Assembly (NCBI GenBank): GCA_021527695.1
Contig: JAKFAO010000003.1
Span: forward strand, 1,054,001 to 1,118,000
Reading direction: 5' to 3'
Length of the DNA: 64,000 nucleotides
DNA from: Naematelia aurantialba
Lineage: Eukaryota > Basidiomycota > Tremellomycetes > Tremellales > Naemateliaceae
Shown here: in pieces, positions 1 to 10,600 of the stretch
Layout of the letters: each line of letters starts with the position of its first letter
Numbering within the stretch: position 1 is the first letter of the stretch
Program-made: the position numbers and the translations under genes
The notes under the pieces: generated by a model
What the model saw: the letters and a program-made list of their open reading frames with translations, nothing else
Told to the model about the DNA's origin: nothing
Databases searched by the model: none

Positions 1-2806
1 ATCAGTATCGGTCTTTCTGTCAAAACGGGACTCGCCTTTGAAGTGTGAGAACGTCCGGAATCCGTTATAGCCATGGTAAGAACCCCCTGACTGGTCATCA
101 AACAGTCCCGCGATACAGATCTGCATACTTACAACCGCTGTCTCCAATCCCTCCAAAAGGCAACGATCGAGCTACACGAGTCAACACTGTATCCCCAGTC
201 GACTCCAGTTGACACTTGTCGACTACTCACCAAGAGTGGCAAAGCCAAAATCATTCCATGTTGCGCTACCCGACATTGTCTCCTTAACCACTACGACGCG
301 TTATCCTCTTGTCCGCATCATCATGCATCACTGCACTGACCTTTTTGAAACACCGAGCGTTTGCCCGAACAGACATACAGAGCGAGGGGGTTGGCCCTGG
401 CGTTGATATACCGGATCGCAGCGTCGACATCCTGCCACGTCAGTTAGCCAGAGAACCAAGCAGTTCATTCAGTAAAGGTATCACCCACGTCCACTGGAAT
501 CACAGGCAGCACAGGACCAAAGATCTCGTCCTCGACGAGGCCGCCGTCCTCCCCTTCTGCATTGTCATTGAGCCTGACGATACTGATCCCCAGCCTTCGT
601 CGGTCCTTGTCCAATTCGCCGCGATGCACGAGTTTGCCGCCGGCCTGCGCGCGGTCTAAGAATGCGAGTTGCCGTTCCAGTGCCGCCGAGGTGTGGAGGG
701 ACGCTGACATGTCGGATGTCAGGTAAGATTGTGGATGAGGAGCATGAGGGAAGAAGGCATCAAGTCTGCTGGGATTAGCTTTTCCGAGCTCTTGGGTAAC
801 CTACGTTTCGTTGCAGGTGCGAATGAAATCGTCGGCAACATCCTTGCACACGAGCACGTAATCTGGACACACTACGCACAGTCAGGTCCGCTTCCATCCC
901 CTGCGGCGCTAAGATGCGTCAAGCAGAGGAAGGAGAAATGGGGGAGGGAGAATTGGAGAGAAAGATAAAGAGAGAAGGAGAGAAGGAGACAAGGAGAGAA
1001 GGAGAGAAGGAGAGAAGGAGAGAAGGAGAGAAGGAGCAAAGAAGGATCAGGGGAGCAAGCGGGTGTGCAATCTCCAGAGGTTAGCGTACCGCAAATCTCC
1101 CCTGATCTCAGCTTGTCCTGCAGTTTGTATACAGCGGTACTCACCTGTCCCGTATTGAGCTGCTTTACACTCAACAGCCTCTTCGCGGCAGTCTTGAGAT
1201 TTGCACAAGACGATACGATGACTGGGCTCTTGCCGCCGAGCTGGTGACCACTCAGCTTCTCGATTGGGTTTGAAGGAGAAATGAGACTGACTTCCAGGGT
1301 CGTTGGCGTCAGTGTCCTCGCCGCCGCCTCGGCGACAATCTTCCCAACCCGCCCAGAACCGGTAAACAAGACTGATCCGGATCAACATGTCATCGCTACC
1401 CCTTCACGCGAGATTGCAGGCTCTCAGGACGAGCCGACGACTCACTGTGGCCCCATTGGCGCTGGAGGAGCGCAGTGGTCTGCTCTACGCCGCCGAGGAC
1501 GACGGCATACGCTTCGGGATCGAGGTATCGCGGGATGAGAGAAGCAAGCAGCGCAGCAGAGGATGGTGCTAGCTCGGATGGCTGGTGGGCACCGCGCGTC
1601 AGCAACCACGGACGTTCGGTTGATGTCTCCAAAATGGCTGAAGGATGAACTGACTTTGAGGATGGCCGGGCAGCCGGCAGCGATGGCTCCGACCAGGGGA
1701 ATCAGTACACATTGCCAGGGGTAGTTCTGCCTGTCAGTTCCGTGTACACGCGCTGAGAGGTGAGTGCGCATCTCCAAATGGCTCAGAGCTGAGCGTACGT
1801 CTCGAAAGTGTTCGAGACGAGGATACACCACTTACCCATGGGCCGATGATCTGACGAAGGGGCGTTAGCTCCTACATGCATTTGGCAGCTAGAGAGCCGC
1901 CAAGCGGGAGAGCTGGCCGAGAAGTTGGCAGTTTAGCAGTCGGAGATGGTCGGGAGGGGACGTGAGGAGGCGGGGGAGGACGCACCAACGCCACCCCTTT
2001 GGGCTGTTTATGTATCCGTGGATCTGGCAGATCAGCTCAGTCCCTATTGATTTCTCGATCGTGTAGACCTCTGATGCCTCGATCGTGTAGACCTCTGGTG
2101 GCTCGATCGTATGGACTCCTGATGTCTCGGTCGCATGGACTCCTGATGTCTCGAGCTGGATCCGCTTATAGACGGGCGCACAATCCAGATCATTGCATGT
2201 CAAGTCAAGCGAACCTGCACCTCGAGCCTGGAGGTTGGGGGAACACTGCCGACTCTGCCGACTCACTCATGAATTTAAAAGCAAACATGGCGTCCCACAT
2301 GCGTCCTTCGTCTTTCATCCACCTTGGTAGGGACTTGATCGCAAGTTCAATCTCGTTCATGATCGGCCAGAGCTAGGTCGCGTGAGTTGTGTCTTGGTTT
2401 TGCACCACTAGTCGAACTGTAGAGTCTTCTTCCGCCATTCACACAAAATCCGCTCATCCAGGCCACTCACATCACTCGCATCGATCTGAAACCCGCCGCT
2501 CCCGAGGTCCCGCTCGACGGCGGCATGTATCGCCGCGCGATTATCGTCGATCAAGTACCCCAGCTGCTTGAGGTTGTACCGCCTGTAATCGAGCGAACGC
2601 GTCGCGTGACTACCAAAGCGCGTGCACACGCGGTCGTGCATCTACGCGTACTCCGTCAGCCAGGCCCATCAACGCCAGCCCCAAGCGTCCGAACGGGGTG
2701 GAACGACGAGAACAGCAACGTCTGGATCACGAGAACCAGGCATCGCCGAGGGGCAGAGACGTACCCCAGGGATGGCAGACACCAGCGTATCCCCCACGTC
2801 GCTCAT
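1..2806 (-). CDS. Fatty aldehyde dehydrogenase, ALDH3 family (3' end off window)
   Basis: NAD(P)-dependent oxidation of long-chain aldehydes to fatty acids; yeast HFD1 and human ALDH3A2 are the family models. Many short exons on the minus strand carry family motifs in order. These include an N-terminal helix with SLDYRRYNLKQLGYLIDDN (about 2590), NYPWQCVLIPLVGAIAAG (about 1700), FTGSGRVGKIVAEAAA (about 1340), LELGGKSPVIV with the general-base Glu (about 1240), PDYVLVCKDVADDF (about 860), EIFGPVLPVIPVD (about 490), INARANPLALYV (about 400), ETMSGSATWNDFG (about 260) and YHGYNGFRTFSHFKG (about 50). The start is the ATG at 2806 opening a 14-codon exon (MSDVGDTLVSAIPG) with a clean donor. Oddity: at the exon junction that should encode the catalytic Cys (family G-Q-x-C-x-x-P-D) the readable exons do not join in frame to give that spacing. 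The other exons stay open. The C-terminus lies beyond position 1. Confidence 0.85.
953..1040. repeat. GGAGA/GGAGAGAA purine array in an ALDH intron
   Basis: A degenerate run of GGAGAGAA units on the plus strand lies inside the intron between the NTGQ-encoding exon and the PDYVLV-encoding exon of the minus-strand aldehyde dehydrogenase. On the sense strand it is a TCTCC pyrimidine tract. That intron is about 250 nt, several times longer than its neighbours. Confidence 0.85.
2054..2149. repeat. 24-bp minisatellite, 4 copies, in an ALDH intron
   Basis: Four adjacent 24-bp units start at 2054, 2078, 2102 and 2126, each beginning CTCGATCG or CTCGGTCG. Units 1-2 and units 3-4 form two closely matching pairs, which suggests stepwise duplication. 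The array lies between the exon ending near 2280 and the next coding exon of the aldehyde dehydrogenase. Confidence 0.8.
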
Positions 2807-3151
2807 CGTAGCCTCGTAGTAAGCGAATCAATGGTCGAGCCAACGAGCCTCGGGCGATAATATCTGCAGCTGTAACTGGCCAGCTGGGCAACGCAAGGAA
2901 CAGCAATGCCAAGATCGTGCACTGTCCACCTCGGCTATTAGCTTGTACGAAAGCTGCCGGAGCCTAGTCCGTGGCGAAACGCTCAGTGGCAAATCCGACG
3001 ACAAACCTAAGGCATGCCTATCCAACCAGACACTAAAGATTACTCTACCCATGCGAGGCTACTCTACTCCCAATGTCCCCGCCCCGACTTGTCAGACGTT
3101 TCAATCCCGCTCACTAATCCACCAGCACTTGGATCACAGCATCATCCGCCA
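2807..3151. other. Intergenic, ALDH start to MCM4 stop
   Basis: No gene is seen. Near 3115-3183 a short imperfect repeat is present (CCAGCACTTGGATC / CCAGCACTCGGATC, with AATCCGCCAGCAC recurring). The stretch must hold the ALDH promoter and the MCM4 3' UTR. Confidence 0.5.
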
Positions 3152-3189
3152 GCACTCGGATCCCAGCTAATCCGCCAGCACATCATCGA

Positions 3190-6100
3190 CTAATCTGCAA
3201 GCCGCCGGATCGTCCTCCGCTCTTTCTCGCCGACGACCTTGACGACCCCCTCATCCACCATCCCTCTAACGACCTCTGCAAACTCGGCATGATCGACCGG
3301 CACAGTCGACTGATGTTCAAGGCTCTTGATTGCAGCTGTCCAGCGCAGTCCGGTCCGACCTGCACTATCGACCAGGGCCAGAATCTCGCGCTTCAGATCG
3401 CCTCGGATCCGACGCGTCGTGGACCCTGCGCCGGTGTTGATCAGGTCGAGATCAATCTGCCCTGTCAAGGGATCCGTCTGACGCCGTCAGTCTTGATGCA
3501 AGGACGGCAGACGACGCTAGACTCACCGCACTCTCTCTCAGCGCACTCTTGATCAACCTCCCAGCTTCAAGTACGTCGACTAGTTCGACGCGCTCACTGA
3601 ATCGCATGCGAGCATGCGCCTCAGAAAGCCGAATCATACTCTCGAGTTGCCGAGTAGTCGCAGTGATTCGCTTCTCCAGCGTACGCGAGTCTGTGCCGAC
3701 TTTGCGCATCTCGACATATGCCTGAACGAGAGCGTTCGATGCTTCTTCCGTCAAGACTGGATTGATCTTGGCTCTCGCATAGGTGATGTACGCAGTGAGC
3801 GTGTCAAGAGGCTAACAGGCGTCAGCATCCTAGTCTCAAACAGCTCGCATAGACGCATGAATTTACCAGAATGTCATTGCCGGCGGTGTCCGGTCGATCT
3901 TCGAGGTACAAGCCTACGAGGTGCTTGGCCAACCGCCGATCGTTCAACTCGTCTACTTTGTCCAGCACCAGATACAGAAGATCAAAACGCGAGATCAGGG
4001 TGGGAGGAAGATCAATGTTGGCCGGAATAGGCAGCTTTGGATCGTAGCGCGAATTGATCGGGTTGGCAGCGGCGAGAATCGAGGTACGAGCGTTCAGCGT
4101 GGTGATAATACCCGCCTTTGCGATCGATACGGTTTGTTGTTCCTGGTCTACATTAGTATAGATAATAATAAGCACAAAGCTACGCACCATCACTTCATGA
4201 AGAACGGATCGGGTAGCATCTGACATCTTGTCAAACTCGTCGATACAGCAGACACCTCCATCCGAAAGCACCAAGGCACCGCTGTTCTCGTTAGTTATAC
4301 CCCTTACCGCAAGCAAAATCTCACCTCTCTAGAACGAGTTGCTTCGAGTCGGGGTCTCGGGTGACATAGGCAGTCAGACCGACGGCGGAAGAACCCTTGC
4401 CGGACGTGTACACGCCTCGTGGTGCAATCTTGTGCACATACTTAGGTGGATCAGCGCAATTGGATATCACGGTCTCAACAAGTCAAAGACATACTTGTAA
4501 GATCTGACTCTTACTCGTACCAGGGTCACCAACCATGAGGATGTTGATATCTCCTCGATACCTTGGTCCGCCGCCACCTCCACCACGCGCAATACTCTTA
4601 TTTGTCCCACCGAAGAGCTGCAACAAGATGCCTTTCTTTACATCGTCCATTTCGTAGATACTCGGAGCCATAGACCGGGCGAGCATGTCGTAAATGTCGG
4701 GATGGCGCGACAATTCAAGCAGCTTGGCCTCCATCTCAGCACTAGCGGACCATGTGGCGTCTTCAGACGTCTCGTCGTCTAGCGTCTCGTCGTGCCGCTC
4801 GGGACGTGCGAGATTCTCGTCCTCGTCATCCTCGCCGCCAACGCCGACGCCTGGTGGTCGCCCTTCCCCGCCGCGGGTGCTCGGGTCGTATCCCATGCGA
4901 GCGGTGTTTGTGCGCTTGATATGTACGACATCGAGGTAGGTCTTGAATAGGCTCTTGATGCTGCGCTGCCGGGGGTTCACGCGCACGGGTATGCTGCGGA
5001 AGATGCCTGTGATAACGACTCGGTCACCTGGCTTGACGAGATCGACCAGTTCATCGTAAACGCACAACGAGACGGTGTGGGGAGTCTGTCCATCGGGGAC
5101 TGCATCTGGCGTCTCTTGCAGTCTGACCACTTGTTTGTCGGTGAAGTCGGATCGATTGTGGATGAGCGACATTGTGCCCTTCAAGTTGCAGACGTCTCGC
5201 GGGCAGCGTTCGGGCTCCGAGATGCGTCCGCGGTCAATTTCGGCTTGAACAGTGTGTTGGCACACCTGACAACGGAAGAATGCTATAGATAATGATAAGT
5301 GCACGCTTCCAGGGGATATGGACTGCTTACCCGTGGTCATATCCGGTATGACGGGTGTTGCACGGATGACGAGTCCCTTGACTGATACGAGCTTGTCGGT
5401 GTCTGTGTATGTCAGCTGATGTCCAGTCTATCCAGCCCGTTGAACACACCTCCTGGGTTGAGATCTCGCATATTGACACATCGCTCTCCCCCAAACGGTC
5501 TGACCTTGAACACTCTGCCCTCGATCTCCCTCACACTCTCCTCGACGATGCGAAGGTCCAGCTCGCCAACCGCGCCCTCGGCATACCTGCCTTGCACTGC
5601 CTCGAGCTCCTCCTCTGCCTGCTCGATCATGACATCACGCAACACCTGGTCCATGATGGGAATGACTTCCTGAGGATACGCCACGAGCTGGTGGTACAGC
5701 TTCTTTGTAGGCGGATAAGCGAGCAGGTTGAGGGCATCCAGATTCAGGTTGGTCTGTCCTGTCTCCCTCAGTTGCCCAAGGTACCGCTCATATAAAGCCT
5801 CCTCGCCCTTCCCAGCAGGCAGATTATCGTATAGCGCCATACTGGGAGGTGCACTCTCGCCAGCTTCGGTAGCCAATTTCGCTTGAGATGCATTATATGC
5901 CGCTCGGTACTTGAGCTTGAAGCCTTGCAGGAAGTTGCGGAAATCGTTCATGCTTTCCTGAAGCGAGATGGTTGTGCCCCAGATATATTTGACCATGCCT
6001 CCATCGTCTACCCCAGCTTGATCCATACCGCCGTCGATGGCGGACATGGTCGGAGCTGATGAACCAAGAGGTCGTGGGGTTGCTACGTCGCCTGATAGGG

Positions 6101-6559
6101 GCGGGGAGGAGTCGCGCAGGTTTGAAGGAGTTTGCGGGGCTTGGGCGGTACGACGAGCCAGCGACGGGGATGACAGAGGGAAGGAAGAGTGGATGTCACC
6201 ACGCCGTTGTCGGCGTGGAGTGGAGCCTCCAGATCTGTCAGGAATCAGCCGTGACATGACTCGCAACGATTCCTTGATACTTACGCAGGGAAGAACAACG
6301 GCGTCTCAGCCCTGGTCCAACCCACATTCCGATGGACTGCACTGGTCGGTCTGCCCGATGCAGCCGACGAGGTAGGGAAGTGCAATGGCGAGCTTGATGC
6401 AGGAGCTACGGTGGCCGTATCAGCGAAAAATACACTCGGAGGAAGGTGGTTGAATGACTCACCAGCATTGACCACCCCCAGCTGCGCTCTGGGCGTGCCC
6501 TCAATGGAGGATGTAGGGAAATGGAGAGGAGAGCTGGAGCGGGGGTTCGGAGTCGACAT
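3190..6559 (-). CDS. MCM4: MCM4, DNA replication licensing helicase subunit
   Basis: Subunit of the nuclear MCM2-7 replicative helicase. The start is the ATG at 6559 ([17 protein letters not shown]), opening the Ser/Pro-rich N-terminal tail typical of MCM4, a target of DDK/CDK in the family. The diagnostic MCM4 block [20 protein letters not shown] lies near 5960. A C4 zinc finger (CQVC ... CPRDVC) lies near 5200-5275. Walker [13 protein letters not shown] is near 4520, Walker [10 protein letters not shown] near 4240, and the arginine finger [11 protein letters not shown] near 3985. A C-terminal winged-helix-like segment ends with IRRLAD and a stop. At least eight short introns interrupt it. 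The [10 protein letters not shown] motif occurs twice in the first two exons. Length fits the family. Confidence 0.95.
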
Positions 6560-6767
6560 CTTTATGCTCACCACCGCCACGGCCTGCTCAGAAGATGGAT
6601 CAAGTGGAGAACAGAAAGCCGAGGTGGAAATATCATGAACGGACGCGTCCATCCAACGCGTCTCATCACGCGTATTATCAGTCCGCCAAGAGAATCAAAT
6701 GCCACGTCATGATATCAGGTTACATGTTCGATCTATAGTACAGCTCCCACAGATGCTGCTGCCCCTT

Positions 6768-9010
6768 CTACAAAGATGATTTCGGCTTGAGCTCCCCCTT
6801 GACCACCTTGGACATGCTCTCGGCAAAGTACTTGTCTTAGGTCAGCCAGAAATGCTACCGACCGGTACAGAGCGGATGTAAGACTTACATGGATATTTGT
6901 GTCGTTCAGACCTGCCATAGAGATTCGCCCGTCCTTCGTCATGTAAATGTGAGCGCTCTCTGCCAGCTCGGCAACTTGCTCGGGAGTCACTAAGCCTAGG
7001 TAAGTTATCGCTCGTGCTTCAAGCTGGTTCTGGTACCCACATCCAGTGAAGGAGAACATCCCGATCTGAGATTTGATGTGTCCCCATTCTCCAGGCGTTT
7101 TAAGCTCGATCAACAGGTCATACAGCTTAGACCGCATCGCAATGATCCGGTCAGCCATTTTCTTGACCTCGCCCAGCCTGAAAATGAAGCATAAGCCAAG
7201 CTTCCAAATCTTCCTCTCGGAAATGACGACGTACCACTGCTCGTAAAGCTCTGGAGTGCCCAAAATAGTCGCAACGAGCTGGGCACCACTGAGCGCATGA
7301 GCACTTTGACGAACCCTGGTATGAGATAGACATACTGTAATGGAGGGCTCGAGTAAAGCGGTCTGATGACGCGCTTGACTTGCGAGAGAACCCTCTCTTT
7401 CTCCTCGGGAGACGAACAAATCATCGAGAATGTTCCAGCCCGCTCGCCATACAACCCCAGGTTCTGTAGAATAGGGTTTAGCAAATCATCCCTCAGGCAA
7501 GCCAGAGATGTACCTTGGCAAACGATTGACATAGAATGATCTGATGTCCCTGCTCGACAAAGTATCTCACTGCATACGCATCGCCGATGATGTCTCCAGA
7601 GGCGAAACCTTGGTAGGCCTGAAACATGTCAGCTATTCCATTGGTTAAGCTTCTGAATTGACCATATCGAATAATGCCAGGTGTTTCTTTGCTTTGACCA
7701 CTTCGCTCAACTCTTTCCACTGCTCCTTGGTCGGGTCGATACCCGTAGGATTCTGGGCACAAGCATGCAACAGGACCTGCAGCAGTCAGCAGTTGCCCAA
7801 TGCCAAACAGCTGGACGGACTATGGACCCTGGCTCCGCGTTCTACGCAGGTGTCAGCAAGAGTCTGCATCGCATGCTTCGGTCGCATACATCGATGTCCG
7901 CCTTCATTCCTTCAAAATCCAGCCCAACTGTCTTCTTGTCAAAGTACCGGTAGCGCACGACCTTGATTCCCACCTGCTCTGCTATGGGGATATGATTTCC
8001 CCATGTCGGGTCGGGAAGGAGGATGGTCTTGGGACCAAAGTAGAACATGGAGAGGAAGCCCGTGGCGATACGCAGCGCACCTGTGCCGGAGATGGACTGC
8101 GCGACAGCGACCTGCAGTCCGGTCAGCGGGACTGGCTCGAGCTTGCATAACAGACGCATGAATCAGGAAAGAGGTGACGAGATGGGCTCGAGATGAGCAG
8201 CCAACAGAGGATAGGCAGTTGATCAGGTTGCGCAGTCATGAGACGTCGACCCATCTGATCCTGACGACCCGGAAATGGTAGTACGGAGAATGACTTTGCA
8301 GTGTCAAGAGGAATAAAGAATGAGGGATACGCACTCGGCCCTCTTTCAATGGCTTGCTGTCCTTCCCGTAAGCAAGCTCTGAAGCGAGCTTGCAGAACTC
8401 TCCGGCTCCCTTCTCTCCGTCAGCAGAGCAGGATACGTCTAATGTCACGGTTAGGACTGACTGTGATCGGGAGGTATTCTTTGTCTTTTCTCTGCTCGTG
8501 CAGGATGTCCTCTGCCTTGAGTACTGATTCGAGAACGTAGGGCTTGCCTATCTCGTCGCGCTGTGCATGTCAGCTTTCCTTGCCGGCAATATCGGAATAC
8601 ATTGACTCACATAAGCACCTGAATGAGAAGGCGGCAGCCCGACAGTAGACACCAGAATGCATGAGATAACGAGTTTTGGAAGGAAGAGACAGTGAAGTTG
8701 AAGAGGTAGACATCAGCATTGGGAACTGAAGGCATGGGTATGATAACATACCAACACCAAGGTTGACCTTGGTCTCCGCCTTGTCCTTATTGAAAGCCTC
8801 CTGCACGCCTGGCAGACATCAGTTGACGTTACCTTCGGCACCGTGCTCGGACTCACCGAGGATCGGGTCAGGGGGGCTGGGCCTGGTAAGCAAAGCTACA
8901 TAAGCCCACAGATGAGCTCACCCCTGTTTGACGTCTGCCCAGAAGTTTGTAAAGCCTGATCGAGGGTGAGCACCGTAGCCGGTCCCAAACTCATGCAGTA
9001 GCTCACTCAT
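6768..9010 (-). CDS. Aspartate aminotransferase (GOT2-like)
   Basis: PLP-dependent interconversion of aspartate plus 2-oxoglutarate with oxaloacetate plus glutamate. The N-terminal block WADVKQG-PAPPDPILG-VQEAF then KVNLGVG matches the mitochondrial (GOT2) type better than the cytosolic type. The motifs YQGFASGD (near 7600) and [15 protein letters not shown] (near 7450-7540) are present. The Lys of SFAK is the PLP Schiff-base residue and sits right at an intron donor. The C-terminus [12 protein letters not shown] is followed by a last exon ending near 6768. The preferred start is ATGA at 9010 spliced over a roughly 50-nt intron to GCTTTACAAAC, giving [10 protein letters not shown]. Unspliced reading from the same ATG is also open, so the N-terminus and any presequence are uncertain. 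An 8-nt micro-exon at 8611-8618 supplies the AY of GVGAYRDE. Confidence 0.92.
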
Positions 9011-9447
9011 GGCCCTGTTGTTGATTATGCGTGATGTCTGTGAGTCAGGAGGGAAGATATGTATAACAAGAGTCTATACGTCTATGTGTGAAGAGGCGTG
9101 GTGGGAAGCAAGAGCAATACGAATCGAATTTACAACCCTTTGTGTGGTTGCGAGTCGCTGCGTCAAGAGGCGGACCGGCTCGAGCGCACCAATCGGACAA
9201 CCGGAAATTAACCGGAGCAGATTTCGAATTGATCCATTGACGAGTCCAACCGAGGACATATCTGTCTACCACGGATCAGAGTCTGCCGCTGACATGCCTG
9301 AATGAACTTCAGTACCACAAAATGCATATGACGAGTCTCGCTGTGTGGCCTTATGGGCCTACCGGGGCTTCTCAGCACGGCGTTAGCTCCAGATACGTGA
9401 CCGGTAAGGATGCAAGCTCTCCCTTCCGGTCAGAGCATAGAAGAGGC

Positions 9448-9452
9448 AAAAA
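9448..9452 (-). terminator. T5 run 3' of the tRNA-Phe fragment
   Basis: AAAAA on plus, TTTTT on minus, just 3' of the tRNA 3'-half fragment and in the same relative place as at the intact gene. It is consistent with a retained RNA polymerase III terminator. Confidence 0.5.
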
Positions 9453-9456
9453 GAAC

Positions 9457-9503
9457 TGGTTCGAGCCGGGATCGAACCGACGACCGCACGATCTTCAGTC
9501 GTG
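9457..9503 (-). pseudogene. tRNA-Phe(GAA) 3'-half fragment, intronless
   Basis: On the minus strand the sequence reads anticodon stem-loop CACGA-CTGAAGA-TCGTG (anticodon GAA), variable region, T arm with GGTTCGATC (box B), and acceptor 3' strand TCGAACC-like (TCGAGCC) plus discriminator A. No D arm or 5' acceptor strand is present upstream. Unlike the intact gene at 10098-10196 it has no intron. Its anticodon stem differs from the intact copy by paired changes that keep pairing. Confidence 0.75.
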
Positions 9504-9962
9504 AGAGATGCATGGAGGTAGTATGTAGCGGCAAAAAATATAGACTGCCTGCGGGGCCCCTAATGGGGGGCGCACATACTCTAGTTCATCAGGTATACAC
9601 GGGGTGACCAATTGACCACACCGATAGCGTCAAAGACTCACCGAACCCCAAGCCCGGGTGGGTGGCAAGCCAGCCCCCGGAAGATCGAAGTCGGATATAG
9701 GAACTCGGCAGTGTCAGGCGCGTTGCGGCGATCAGCAAAAGGTGATGGTAGGACCCGGGACAGACCAAACCAGGGACATGCCGAAATATTCACACCACAG
9801 GGTGTGAGGAGCAATCGCAAGGCTTTCGCACTCATCGGGATACTGTGCTGATTGGGGCTGAAGAGGGCGCTGAGTGCGGGAGAGCCGCCACGAAGACCAT
9901 GTCGAGAAAGTAGGCGTCGCGACGTAGGTGTCGAGACCATCGAGCGGTTGCAGACTGCGGTG

Positions 9963-10129
9963 AGATGCAAATGGTGACACTCGTTGTGACCTTGTGGGCC
10001 CTCTGGGGCTACTCAGCACGGCTTAAGTTCCAGATACGTGATCGGTAAAGATGTAAGCTCCCGTTTGTGGTCAGAAAATACGAACGGTAAAAAGAGTTGG
10101 TTCGAACCGGGATCGAACCGGCGACCGTG
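9963..10129. repeat. tRNA-Phe 3' half and flank (copy B)
   Basis: Partner of 9330-9505. It contains the 3' half of the intact tRNA-Phe gene and about 130 bp of 3' flank. Confidence 0.7.
10089..10093 (-). terminator. Pol III T5 terminator of tRNA-Phe
   Basis: A run of five T on the minus strand lies 4 nt past the discriminator base of the intact tRNA-Phe, the normal arrangement for an RNA polymerase III terminator. Confidence 0.7.
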
Positions 10130-10196
10130 CGATAACTTGGTATGACTTAGCCCAAATGAGCTTCAGTCGCATGCTCTCCCACTGAGCTATCGAACC
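10098..10196 (-). tRNA. tRNA-Phe (GAA) with a 27-nt intron
   Basis: The minus-strand reading has acceptor GGTTCGA pairing with TCGAACC, a D arm with box A TAGCTCAGTGGGAGAGC, anticodon stem TGCGA/TCGCA, loop CTGAAGA with anticodon GAA, T arm GCCGG-TTCGATC-CCGGT, and discriminator A. The intron spans 10134-10160, directly after position 37, the canonical site for eukaryotic tRNA introns. No CCA is encoded. It is the only complete tRNA seen in the window. Confidence 0.93.
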
Positions 10197-10305
10197 GTCT
10201 TGGTTGCAAGTGATTCTTTTTTGCGAGGCGGTAGTGAACATATTCTTTTCCTTGCTCTTGCGTTGCGGGTTGCCCCTATGTACTCGAGTACATACTCGAA
10301 AGTGT

Positions 10306-10331
10306 GAGCTCTCCCACTGAGCTATCGAACC
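10306..10331 (-). pseudogene. tRNA-Phe 5'-half fragment 1
   Basis: The minus strand reads GGTTCGATAGCTCAGTGGGA followed by GAGC, identical to the first 24 nt of the intact tRNA-Phe. Four more identical bases lie upstream of the gene start, then homology stops before the anticodon arm. It holds a complete box A but no box B. Confidence 0.85.
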
Positions 10332-10417
10332 GTCTCTGATGATAGAGAAGATCAGATTTGTGAGCCCTTAGCGAAACCATTTCTTCAGCGTTGGGGGTTA
10401 TCCCTTTATGTAGCTAA

Positions 10418-10432
10418 ATGAGCTACCGAGCC
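10418..10432 (-). pseudogene. Degraded tRNA-Phe 5'-end fragment 2
   Basis: The minus strand reads GGCTCGGTAGCTCAT, a mutated version of the tRNA-Phe 5' end. The downstream flank (GCGTTG.GGGTT.(A/G).CCC...TATGTA) resembles the flank of fragment 1, so it looks like an older copy of the same roughly 120-bp unit. The match is short. Confidence 0.45.
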
Positions 10433-10576
10433 GCTCGAGTGACTTACGTTATGAGGTGATAGCATCTCAGGACATGTACGGTTGGCTGTCCTTTCCGGGA
10501 ATAGGAGAGTGGGGCGCGACGAGCGGCCAGGCCAGTAGAGCGTCTGGACAGAATGTAGGATGAGAAGAGGGCGGCC

Positions 10577-10600
10577 GCTCTCCCACTAAGCTATTGAACC
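10577..10600 (-). pseudogene. tRNA-Phe 5'-half fragment 3
   Basis: The minus strand reads GGTTCAATAGCTTAGTGGGA followed by GAGC, 22 of 24 positions identical to the intact gene's 5' half. There is no anticodon arm after it. Confidence 0.8.

Larger units (their letters stand above)
9330..9505. repeat. Diverged copy of the tRNA-Phe 3' flank (copy A)
   Basis: This segment matches 9963-10129 over about 170 bp with scattered differences. Shared blocks include CTCAGCACGGC, CCAGATACGTGA, and the final GGTTCGA.CCGGGATCGAACCG. The copies share the 3' half of a tRNA-Phe plus its 3' flank, read on the minus strand, including a T5 run. The duplication is imperfect, so it is old. Confidence 0.75.

Noticed and set aside
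9638..9970. 110-codon minus-strand ORF in the tRNA region
   Set aside because: No splice context, no recognisable motif, and no support beyond length.
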